Below, piece by piece: positions 16,185-22,762 of a DNA stretch of 22,762 nucleotides. The position numbers and the translations under genes are program-made. The notes under the pieces are model-generated. The model searched no databases. It was not told the origin of the DNA and saw nothing but the letters and a program-made list of their open reading frames with translations. Position 1 is the first letter of the stretch; every line of letters starts with the position of its first letter. Source of the stretch: Butyrivibrio sp. (GTDB lineage: Bacteria > Bacillota > Clostridia > Lachnospirales > Lachnospiraceae); NCBI GenBank assembly GCA_024688095.1, contig JAILEJ010000396.1, forward strand, positions 1-22,762, written 5' to 3'.

Positions 16185-17584
16185 TACTGGAAGCCCTCCT
16201 CATCTTTAACTGATGGTAAGAAATTGTATACTACCAGACTGATAACAGCAGTAACAACGAATACCATAATACCTATAACAGCTGCCATTCGATAGTTTGT
16301 ATCATTGATAGTCATCTTATAGAGCCAGGTGATAAGCAAATCGGTACGACCTGCACCACCAACAAGGTTTCCTGTCTTAGGAGCACCCTGCGTCAAAAGG
16401 AATATTACATTGAAGTTATTAAGGTTTCCTGTGTACTGTGTAAGAAGGAAAGGTCCTGTTACAAACAGCATGTAAGGCATTGTAATGTGACGGAACATCT
16501 GCCATGGTGTTGCACCATCGATACGTGCACTTTCATACAGATCTTCCGGAATATTCATAAGAAGTCCTGTAGCTATCAACATAAGATATGGAATACCAAT
16601 CCAGATATTAACTACTATGATTGTAATCTTAGCAAGTGTAGGATTTGTCCAAAATGGAATAGCTTCGGATATTACTCCCCATTTCAAAAGATATCCATTT
16701 ATAAGTCCATCGCTTGCAAAAAGCTTTGAAACATACAAAAGAGATACGAACTGAGGAACTGCGATTGTCATAACAAGAATGGTTCTCCATAGCTTTTTAA
16801 ATCTGATACCTTTCTTGTTGATCAGCATTGCTACAGCAATACCAAGAAAATAATCAATAAATGTTGCAAAGAATGCCCACACAAGAGTCCAAACAAGAAC
16901 TGTGACAAATGTTCCACCAAAACCTGCTGTTCCAAACGAAAACAGATTCTTAAAGTTCTCAAGCCCAACCCATGTAAAAAGGTTTGAAGGTGGCTGATGA
17001 TTAGCATCATAGTTAGTAAATGCAACACATATCATAAAAATAATAGGTAAAACAGTGAATACAAAAACTCCAGTAACCGGAAGTGCTAAAAGAGTTTTGT
17101 CAAAGCGTGAATCAAACAAAGATGCAAAGTCTTCCTTATTGGTTGGAAGTTTTTTGCCATTTTGAAGCATAAGCTGTTCATTGCGATTTACTTTTATATT
17201 CATACGCCAGATAAATATAAATGCAAATACAGCAAATAAAGTAAGCAGACCAAACAACAATATAAGGAAACTGTTATCGCCATAAACTGTTGTACGTCCC
17301 TGCTTTGTTGTTTCAACAGTACCAAGGGTTCCAAGCTTTGATAAATAATCCCATCCAAAGGCGATAATAAAATATAACAGTCCCACTTCAAGAGCAAGAA
17401 GTGCGATCCCCCTAAGCCATAACCCACGAAGTAATGAGCCGAATCCGAAAATTATAAATGATATTCTTGTCTTAAAATCGCCTTCTTTAAATGTAAGACC
17501 AATATCTTTTATATCATTGCCAAGTGTACTAAAAAAATTCCCAATACCATTTTTCTTAGCCTGGCCATTTGTAGTATTAGCCAT
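16184..17584 (-). CDS. Sugar ABC transporter permease, MalF-like
   Basis: With the ATG at 17584 the protein has 466 residues. That start is preferred because GGAGGG lies 7 bases upstream; an ATG at 17599 has only a weak site and adds MEGAY. An N-terminal region with about three helices (residues 40-130) comes before the core permease domain, a layout common in Firmicute MalF proteins. The EAA loop is EDLYESARIDGATPWQMFRHITMPYM (near residues 360-385). No ATPase gene is present in the operon, so a shared MsmX/MsmK-type ATPase encoded elsewhere is expected to power the system. Confidence 0.94.
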   Translation of the reverse strand: MANTTNGQAKKNGIGNFFSTLGNDIKDIGLTFKEGDFKTRISFIIFGFGSLLRGLWLRGIALLALEVGLLYFIIAFGWDYLSKLGTLGTVETTKQGRTTVYGDNSFLILLFGLLTLFAVFAFIFIWRMNIKVNRNEQLMLQNGKKLPTNKEDFASLFDSRFDKTLLALPVTGVFVFTVLPIIFMICVAFTNYDANHQPPSNLFTWVGLENFKNLFSFGTAGFGGTFVTVLVWTLVWAFFATFIDYFLGIAVAMLINKKGIRFKKLWRTILVMTIAVPQFVSLLYVSKLFASDGLINGYLLKWGVISEAIPFWTNPTLAKITIIVVNIWIGIPYLMLIATGLLMNIPEDLYESARIDGATPWQMFRHITMPYMLFVTGPFLLTQYTGNLNNFNVIFLLTQGAPKTGNLVGGAGRTDLLITWLYKMTINDTNYRMAAVIGIMVFVVTAVISLVVYNFLPSVKDEEGFQ

Positions 17585-17619
17585 GTAAGCACCCTCCATA
17601 TTTCCCGTTTACATTAATA

Positions 17620-17650
17620 CTTCCGGCAAAGTATTACGCTCTGCCGGAAG
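17620..17650 (-). promoter_or_regulatory. Intercistronic hairpin after the binding-protein gene
   Basis: CTTCCGGCA (17642-17650 on the transcript) pairs perfectly with TGCCGGAAG (17620-17628) around a 13-base loop, in the 132-bp gap between the binding protein and MalF-like genes. No U run follows, so it is more likely an mRNA 3'-end stabiliser that raises binding-protein output over the permeases than a terminator. Confidence 0.6.
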
Positions 17651-17716
17651 AATAATTAAGTACTATTTCAAATTCAAATCACTCTGACAGTGAATATACA
17701 CTTATCATTGATTTTA

Positions 17717-19132
17717 TTACTGAGCATATGACTGAAGGTCAGCCTGATATGCTTCAAGAGCTGCTGTAAGATCTTCATCAGATGCGCTCTGGAATGAATC
17801 CTGTACATCACCTGCAAGAGACTCTGCACGTGTCCAGTAATCTCCAGGATAGTTACCCTGAGGAATTGTGTATGCAAACTGCTCTGAAAGTGCTGCAAGA
17901 GCTTCATTAGCCTGAACTTCTTCTGATGCCTGAGCATTTAAGTTTGAAGGGCCCCATTCAACTGCTTCAAATCTTGCAAGCTGAACTTCTTCGCTTGTAA
18001 GGTAAAGAGCAAGGTCATCACAAATCTGAAGCTTATCAGCATCTTCCTGAGGCTTAATACCAAGAAGCTTACATCCGTTAAATCCGCTAAGCTGATATGT
18101 TTCGCCATCTGAACCTGTGAATGTAGGAAGTTTAGCACAAGCATAGTTGTCTCCAAGTACTTCCTGAATTGTACCAGCATCCCATGTACCATCGATAATT
18201 GCTGAATAGTTAACAGCATCACCAGCTGATGAACCTGGCTGATATGCTGATGATGAAGCAACCTCAATCATCTCCTTAAGAGCTACAAGACCAGCATCTG
18301 ATGCATAGTCAACATTGCATGCTGTAAAGTTACCATCGCTGTCTGTATCATATGTAAGCTCACATCCTGTACCAAAGAAGAATGCTACCTGATACCATCC
18401 TGTCATATCCATATAGAAGTTTGTTCCAGCAGCTTCGCACTGTTCAATGATTCCCTCAAGTGTTGAAGGATCTGTAACAACACTCTTATCATAATATAAG
18501 AAATATCCGTTATCTGCTGTCATTGGATAAGCATATAATGTATCACCAACCTTACCGGCTTCAACAGCACCTGCTGCATTATCAGCTTCAACTGAAGCTA
18601 CATAATCAGGATTAACCTCTTCAAGAGCTCCTGCTGTAACAAGTCTTGTAATCTGATCCTGTGCAAATCCATATACGTCAGCACCTGCTGTAACGTCTGT
18701 GATCATATTTCCTGCAGCATCGCCTTCACCAACAGCTTCTACTGTAAATGTTACGCCTGCATACTGAGGATAAGCTTCCTTGAATGCCTCAATCTGTTCG
18801 TTTGTAAAATCAACAACATTTTCAGCTACCCAAACTTTAACTTCTTTACCATCATAAACTGCTGGATCTGTTGAAGCTGTACTTACTACATCACCAGTAC
18901 CTTCTTCTGTTGTCTCTTCAGCTGTTTCTTCTGTTTCTGCAGCTTCTTCTGTAGCTTCTTCAGCTGTTTCTTCTGTTTCTGCAGTCTCTTCTGTAGCTTC
19001 TTCAGCTGTTTCTTCTGCAGTCTCCTCTACAGCATCTGTAGCTGTCTCTGCTGAATCACTTGATCCACATCCTGCAAGCATTGTTGATGCCATTGCTGTT
19101 GCGAGTAATACTGAAACCAATTTCTTTTTCAT
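17717..19132 (-). CDS. Sugar-binding lipoprotein of the ABC transporter, MalE-like
   Basis: The 471-residue protein captures the sugar outside the cell. A signal peptide with lipobox LAGC (Cys22) anchors it to the membrane. Residues 27-78 are an unusually long acidic Thr/Glu/Ala linker built from imperfect 14-residue repeats. The mature domain (from about residue 90, DGKEVKVWVAENVVDFTNEQ) is an extracellular solute-binding protein of the carbohydrate group, with YAYPMTADNGYFLYYDKS typical of MalE relatives. GGAGGG lies 6 bases before the ATG at 19132. It is the first gene of the operon and has a promoter about 104 bases upstream. Confidence 0.94.
   Translation of the reverse strand: MKKKLVSVLLATAMASTMLAGCGSSDSAETATDAVEETAEETAEEATEETAETEETAEEATEEAAETEETAEETTEEGTGDVVSTASTDPAVYDGKEVKVWVAENVVDFTNEQIEAFKEAYPQYAGVTFTVEAVGEGDAAGNMITDVTAGADVYGFAQDQITRLVTAGALEEVNPDYVASVEADNAAGAVEAGKVGDTLYAYPMTADNGYFLYYDKSVVTDPSTLEGIIEQCEAAGTNFYMDMTGWYQVAFFFGTGCELTYDTDSDGNFTACNVDYASDAGLVALKEMIEVASSSAYQPGSSAGDAVNYSAIIDGTWDAGTIQEVLGDNYACAKLPTFTGSDGETYQLSGFNGCKLLGIKPQEDADKLQICDDLALYLTSEEVQLARFEAVEWGPSNLNAQASEEVQANEALAALSEQFAYTIPQGNYPGDYWTRAESLAGDVQDSFQSASDEDLTAALEAYQADLQSYAQ
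18899..19054 (-). repeat. Imperfect 42-bp tandem repeat coding an acidic linker
   Basis: Within the binding-protein gene about 2.7 imperfect copies of a 42-bp unit code for blocks such as EETAEEATEETAET. The last two full copies (about 18914-18996) are nearly identical. The repeat spans residues 27-78, between the lipid anchor and the folded domain, and is open to copy-number change by slippage. Confidence 0.8.
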
Positions 19133-19205
19133 TTTTTTCCCTCCGTCTTTTTTCTGTCTCCACTTTTCTGGATAACAATTGACTTGAAAATTATGTTTTA
19201 CCGTA

Positions 19206-19224
19206 TGCGCAACTGTTAGCGCAA
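19206..19224 (-). promoter_or_regulatory. Candidate LacI-family operator, promoter-proximal
   Basis: The minus strand reads TTGCGCTAACAGTTGCGC, with TGCGC...GCGCA arms. It starts about 12 bases downstream of the predicted transcription start, the classic position for a repressor. Its core TTGCGC(W)AAC(R)GTT recurs at 19378-19392. A weaker CAATCGGTTG palindrome adjoins it (19222-19231). Confidence 0.55.
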
Positions 19225-19242
19225 TCGGTTGTTCATGTATCT

Positions 19243-19271
19243 AGTTTATTGCCATTTTTTTAATATGTCAA
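19243..19271 (-). promoter_or_regulatory. Promoter of the galactoside operon
   Basis: A perfect -35 TTGACA (19266-19271) is followed after exactly 17 bases by TAAACT (19243-19248). Initiation is expected near 19236, giving a 104-base leader before the binding-protein ATG. Confidence 0.75.
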
Positions 19272-19344
19272 CTTTACAACTTTAACGATTAACCAAACAC
19301 TTTTTTGTGCACTTTGCACAAATAACAAATTTTTGTTGATTTAA

Positions 19345-19392
19345 GAAAACGTTTTCGGAAATTTTTCCGGAAACGTTTTGCGCAAACGGTTT
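19345..19392. promoter_or_regulatory. Cluster of CG-centred LacI/CcpA-type operator palindromes
   Basis: Three palindromes lie within 48 bp: a perfect GAAAACGTTTTC (19345-19356), AAACGTTT (19371-19378) and AAACGGTTT (19384-19392). The last lies in TTGCGCAAACGGTTT, matching the promoter-proximal site. They are about 110-155 bp upstream of the transcription start. They could bind the operon's LacI protein (with looping) or a global CcpA-type regulator. Confidence 0.55.
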
Positions 19393-19399
19393 CCCGCCT

Positions 19400-20518
19400 T
19401 TATTTCCGGTATAGAAATCGTTTTCTTAAATATCCATTTTCCTGAATAAGGTATCCTTTTGCACAGAGCTCAACAATAGCCTGCATTGTTGTCTTAGTAT
19501 CAAAATTTCGTGACCGGTTCTCCAAAAGCTGTTGAATATCCGCTATAGATAACCTATCAAAATTCAAGGCATTCATTATCTCTTTCTCTACTTCGTTTCC
19601 TGATATCATATTGCCTTCCTCTATTACATCGGAAAGCTTTCCGTAATCATTGTCATTAATTCCAAAGAATTCAATAATATCCTGTGCGCATGTCGCTATA
19701 TAAGCCCCCTGCTTTATCAACCCATTACAGCCATCACTCAGTCTGTCAGTCACTCTTCCAGGTAGTGCAAACACTTCCTTTCCCTGCTCAAGAGCCATAT
19801 CCACAGTAATTGCTGTTCCGCTTTTCTTTTTTGCTTCTATAACTATTACAGCATCAGAAAGACCGCTTATTATTCTGTTACGGAGAGGAAAATACTGTGC
19901 TTTTGGCTTGGTATCCGGCACATATTCTGAAATTATCCCGCCTCTATCAATTAAATCTTCATATAAATCTCGATTTTCTTCCGGATAACAAACATTTACC
20001 CCGCATCCTGTAATACCAAATGACATACCATTTACTGATAAAGCAGCTCTTTGGCTTATTCCGTCTATTCCACTTGCCATTCCGCTTATTATCTGTATTC
20101 CTGAATATGCAAGTTCTTTTCCAAATTCTCTCGCCATATATCTTCCATAATCAGAGCACATTCTTGCACCAATTATAGACACTGATGGAATATGCTCATC
20201 AGGCATCTTTCCTTTTACATATATGGCAAATGGCCTGTTCGGAATCTTTTTTAATTTTTCCGGAAATTCTTCATCCATTTCCGGAAATATATCAATCATT
20301 TCCGCTTCTAATTTCCGATATAGTTTATCTGGATCAGAATTTTGTTTCGCATAAATAAAGCTTTCAGCCTGCTTTTTCTTTAGTAAATTATTTGCATCCT
20401 TGTCTGACATGCGATATGCATTTTCCAAAGTCCCATAAACATTTAAAAGCTCTGTCATAGTCTTTATTCCAAAGCCAGGAACATGCATAAACCAGTTCGC
20501 ATAAATTTTATTATTCAT
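19400..20518 (-). CDS. dprA: DprA/Smf DNA-processing protein
   Basis: DprA loads RecA onto incoming single-stranded DNA during transformation and protects it. The 372-residue protein has an N-terminal helix-hairpin-helix/SAM-like part (VPGFGIKTMTELL), the Rossmann-like DprA fold (SIIGARMCSDYGRYMAREF, SGMASGIDGISQRAAL, PLRNRIISGLSDAVIVIEA, SGTAITVDMALEQGKEVFALPG) and a C-terminal winged-helix segment. The ATG at 20518 is chosen: it follows the comM stop codon by one base and uses the GGTGG in the comM tail as ribosome site. A GTG at 20533 would overlap comM. Natural competence itself is not shown by this gene, which is kept in many non-competent Firmicutes. Confidence 0.93.
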   Translation of the reverse strand: MNNKIYANWFMHVPGFGIKTMTELLNVYGTLENAYRMSDKDANNLLKKKQAESFIYAKQNSDPDKLYRKLEAEMIDIFPEMDEEFPEKLKKIPNRPFAIYVKGKMPDEHIPSVSIIGARMCSDYGRYMAREFGKELAYSGIQIISGMASGIDGISQRAALSVNGMSFGITGCGVNVCYPEENRDLYEDLIDRGGIISEYVPDTKPKAQYFPLRNRIISGLSDAVIVIEAKKKSGTAITVDMALEQGKEVFALPGRVTDRLSDGCNGLIKQGAYIATCAQDIIEFFGINDNDYGKLSDVIEEGNMISGNEVEKEIMNALNFDRLSIADIQQLLENRSRNFDTKTTMQAIVELCAKGYLIQENGYLRKRFLYRK

Positions 20519-20519
20519 A

Positions 20520-22085
20520 TTATCTTTCACCACCTTTATATATGCCGTTTTCGCCCATTCTATAGCAGACCGCCTCAGAAAGATGTATCTCCCTTACATT
20601 TTCTGCTCCTTCAAGATCAGCAATAGTTCTGGCAACTCTGAGAGTTCGATGATAGGCACGGGCACTAAGCCCCATGGATCTGAATACCCTTTCCATATAC
20701 ATTTTTTCCTTCATACCAAGTCTGCAATATTTATTAATATCCGCTGGAGACATATCTGAATTAAATCTAAGACCGGTATTCTTAAATCTCTCCTCCTGAA
20801 TTTTCCTTGCTTTCATTACTCTATTTCTGATTGTTTCACTATTTTCATTAAGGGAATTATTGTTATTTAGATCCGCAACATCGACCTTTGGAGTCTCTAT
20901 GCAAATATCAATTCTGTCCAGAATCGGACCTGAAACATGACTTAAATATCTTTTTATTTCTTTTTCTGTGCACCTGCATTTATTCATATCAGGATAATAA
21001 CCGCATTTACATGCATTCATGGCACATACCATTTGAAAATCTGCAGGATATACAAATGTTCCGTTTGCTCTTGCTATATGAATACTCTTATCCTCTATAG
21101 GCTGCCTTAAAAGGTCCAGCGTAGAAGCCCTGAATTCTGCAAGCTCATCCAGAAAAAGAACTCCTCTGTGTGCCCTACTTATCACACCCGGCTTAGGAAC
21201 CATTCCTCCACCAGTAAGTGCAGTTTCCGTTATTGAATGATGTGGACTTAGAAACGGTCTCTTTGTAATAAGTGGTTCATTTGTGTCCAGAAGACCTGCC
21301 ACACTATATATTGTTGACACTTCAAGAGCCTCATCTTCAGAAAGTGGTGGAAGTATTGTAGGAATGCGCTTTGCCATCATACTCTTTCCTGATCCGGGTG
21401 GACCAATCATAAGAATATGATGGAAGCCTGCTGCTGCAACCTCTATGGCACGTTTTACTGCAGACTGTCCGTTTATATCTGCAAAATCCAAACCACTTTC
21501 TTCATATGACGTTGTTTCAAATATTCTTTTTAAATCAATTGTTGTTGGCTCTAGCAGCATATCCTTATGAGCATTATCTTCCTGAAGATAGGCTATTGTC
21601 TCATTTAAATTCTTTACACCAATAACCTTTAATTTTGATACAACGGCCCCTTCCTTTGCATTTTCAAAGGGTACTATAATAGTCTCTATTCCTGACAATA
21701 GAGCCTGTCTGGCAATTGGAAGTATTCCTTTAACAGGCTTTACTTCACCATCAAGTCCTAGTTCTCCAACAATCATAGTCTTTTCAAGTTTTTCTTCTTC
21801 AATCTGACCAAGCGATACAAGTATTCCTATCGCAATTGGAAGATCAACCGAAATCCCTGCTTTTCTTATGTTTGCAGGCGACAAATTAACTGTGATGTGC
21901 GATGCCGGTATCTTATTTCCGCTATTTTTCAAAGCCACTTTTACTCTATCAGCAGCTTCTCTTACTTCTCCGGACAAAAATCCAACCATATTAAAGGATG
22001 GTAATCCGTCGGAAACATCCACCTCTACCTGCATAAGATAAGGTGTAATACCATGCACAGCACCTGAAATAACGGTACTAAACAT
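20520..22085 (-). CDS. comM: ComM/YifB-family AAA+ ATPase (Mg-chelatase-like)
   Basis: ComM relatives are hexameric helicases that aid branch migration during recombination of transforming DNA. The 521-residue protein has an N-terminal Lon-protease-like (S5-fold) domain (residues 1-180, without evident protease activity). An AAA+ core follows, with Walker A GPPGSGKS (228-235), Walker B GVLFLDELAEF (near 310) and LLRQPIEDKSIHIARANG. It has the cysteine-rich segment CAMNACKCGYYPDMNKCRC (near 355-375) and a C-terminal Mg-chelatase-type domain (SARAYHRTLRVARTIADLEG). Length is normal. GGAG precedes the ATG at 22085. It forms an operon with dprA. Confidence 0.93.
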   Translation of the reverse strand: MFSTVISGAVHGITPYLMQVEVDVSDGLPSFNMVGFLSGEVREAADRVKVALKNSGNKIPASHITVNLSPANIRKAGISVDLPIAIGILVSLGQIEEEKLEKTMIVGELGLDGEVKPVKGILPIARQALLSGIETIIVPFENAKEGAVVSKLKVIGVKNLNETIAYLQEDNAHKDMLLEPTTIDLKRIFETTSYEESGLDFADINGQSAVKRAIEVAAAGFHHILMIGPPGSGKSMMAKRIPTILPPLSEDEALEVSTIYSVAGLLDTNEPLITKRPFLSPHHSITETALTGGGMVPKPGVISRAHRGVLFLDELAEFRASTLDLLRQPIEDKSIHIARANGTFVYPADFQMVCAMNACKCGYYPDMNKCRCTEKEIKRYLSHVSGPILDRIDICIETPKVDVADLNNNNSLNENSETIRNRVMKARKIQEERFKNTGLRFNSDMSPADINKYCRLGMKEKMYMERVFRSMGLSARAYHRTLRVARTIADLEGAENVREIHLSEAVCYRMGENGIYKGGER

Positions 22086-22103
22086 TTTCTCTCCTTTTAT
22101 AAT

Positions 22104-22140
22104 AAAAAAATATTGGAATATATATGAGGAAACCTCATAT
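22104..22140 (-). promoter_or_regulatory. Hairpin with U-rich tail in the comM leader
   Basis: ATATGAGG and CCTCATAT (22122-22140) form a perfect 8-bp stem with a 3-base loop. U7 (22104-22110) follows about 11 bases later, directly ahead of the comM ribosome site. The gap before the U run makes it a weak terminator, so attenuation of comM-dprA is only a possibility. Confidence 0.4.
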
Positions 22141-22175
22141 TCGCATCAGAACTGACGCTTTTGATATACTAACTT

Positions 22176-22213
22176 AAATCAGGGCAAAATGCAAGTTCAT
22201 TTTGCCCCGATTT
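22176..22213 (-). terminator. Hairpin after the metallophosphoesterase gene
   Basis: A 15-bp stem (22199-22213 with 22176-22190, one G-U pair) and an 8-base loop start 7 bases past the stop codon. The 3' arm ends GATTT and no longer U run follows, so termination may be partial. Confidence 0.6.
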
Positions 22214-22219
22214 ACTCTA

Positions 22220-22762
22220 TTATTGTAAAATTTTTTCAGGCTTCCATCTAAGACAATCTCCAGAAACAAGCGTATATTCTATACCGTTCATATTGCCGCG
22301 AATACTGTCATTAAATCTTGATTCACCATGACAATGGCCATATATAACCTGCTCAACTCCATATTCTTCAGCAATTCTTGTAAAAGCACTTTCTCTTTGC
22401 AATATATTGGTTGGAGGATAATGAAGAAACATAATAAACTTTTTAAAACCATCTCTTGTAGCCGCATCGAATGAGCGTCTTAATCTGTTTATTTCACGTC
22501 CAACCAGCTTTTCTGCATGCTCCGCCTCTTCCTCATCCCATCCGGTTACATTACCACTTCTATCGACCCAAAAAGGCCCTTCAAAGGTATACCCCTTAGT
22601 TCCAACAAGTGCTATATCGTTATAACTATAATAATTATTCTGAAGAAAATTAAGCCTTCCCTCAAATAACTTATTTAACTTTTCAGTTCTCTTTGGATCC
22701 CAGTAAGTGTCATGATTTCCTCTAAGTAATATTTTCCTTCCAGGAAGCATCGAAATCCAGTC
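22220..22762 (-). CDS. Metallophosphoesterase (partial, N-terminus off the window)
   Basis: The last 180 residues of a calcineurin-like phosphoesterase are visible. Motifs present are LLRGNHDTYW (GNHD metal site), MFLHYPP (metal-binding His) and YGHCHGESRF (GHxH). DWISMLPGRKILLRGNHD followed by NDIALVGTKGYTFEGPF matches a family of single-domain cytoplasmic phosphoesterases common in Clostridia. The frame is open through base 22762 (residues DWIS before the first visible Met), so the Met at 22750 is internal, not the start. The first metal motif (DxH) lies outside. Substrate unknown. Confidence 0.9.
   Translation of the reverse strand, partial: DWISMLPGRKILLRGNHDTYWDPKRTEKLNKLFEGRLNFLQNNYYSYNDIALVGTKGYTFEGPFWVDRSGNVTGWDEEEAEHAEKLVGREINRLRRSFDAATRDGFKKFIMFLHYPPTNILQRESAFTRIAEEYGVEQVIYGHCHGESRFNDSIRGNMNGIEYTLVSGDCLRWKPEKILQ

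Noticed and set aside
19170..19180. GGATAACAATT in the leader of the sugar operon, identical to one half of the E. coli lac operator.
   Set aside because: Only a half site, without the partner arm, and the regulator's recognition helix (VSKTTVSR) differs from that of E. coli LacI (VSYQTVSR); best read as chance in AT-rich DNA.
19306..19320. Perfect palindrome TGTGCA-CTT-TGCACA upstream of the sugar-operon -35 box.
   Set aside because: It resembles no operator of the LacI or CcpA type and is too short to assign; it could bind an unknown regulator but nothing else in the window supports that.

Overview
The window looks like chromosome from a low-GC Firmicute of the Clostridia, most likely the family Lachnospiraceae. 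The evidence is a SCIFF (six-cysteine) ranthipeptide locus beside secD, AGGAGG-type ribosome binding sites, an ATPase-less sugar ABC operon with a LacI regulator, and protein-export and competence genes typical of that group. Genus cannot be fixed from sequence alone. Nearly everything lies on the minus strand; the only plus-strand gene is a phosphopantetheinyl transferase.

Reading in the minus-strand direction (high to low coordinate): the right edge holds the 3' part of a metallophosphoesterase, followed by a hairpin. Next come comM (YifB-type AAA+ ATPase) and dprA, one nucleotide apart, a DNA-uptake/recombination pair. A 267-bp regulatory region follows, with a strong promoter and several CG-centred LacI-family palindromes. 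It drives a five-gene galactoside operon: lipoprotein binding protein, MalF-like permease, MalG-like permease, LacI-type regulator and an intracellular GH35 beta-galactosidase. The operon carries its own regulator and ends at a 12-bp hairpin.

The next cluster holds an 88-residue protein of unknown function and two paralogous 7-helix membrane proteins with decayed GGDEF and EAL domains. One EAL domain has lost two key residues and the other almost all of them, so these look like c-di-GMP sensors or protein scaffolds rather than working enzymes. A hairpin-plus-U-run terminator follows them, and a near-consensus promoter for hisS is nested inside that terminator. The histidyl-tRNA synthetase resembles the eukaryotic/archaeal lineage and has a short anticodon-binding domain.

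Beyond a hisS terminator lie a lone L-rhamnose mutarotase, overlapping tail-to-tail with the Sfp-type phosphopantetheinyl transferase, then a divergent HAD phosphatase and a CorC/HlyC-family CBS membrane protein with a TTG start. The left end holds the SCIFF locus: scfA (51 residues, six cysteines, too short for routine ORF calling), a hairpin, scfB (radical SAM/SPASM thioether maturase) and the start of secD, which runs off the left edge.

No rRNA, tRNA, CRISPR array, insertion sequence or phage gene was seen. The longest stretch without a gene is the 267-bp sugar-operon promoter region. The most interesting items are the paired degenerate GGDEF-EAL proteins with their small partner, the promoter-inside-terminator arrangement before hisS, the unusual HisRS, the LacI operator array, and the compact SCIFF-secD locus.
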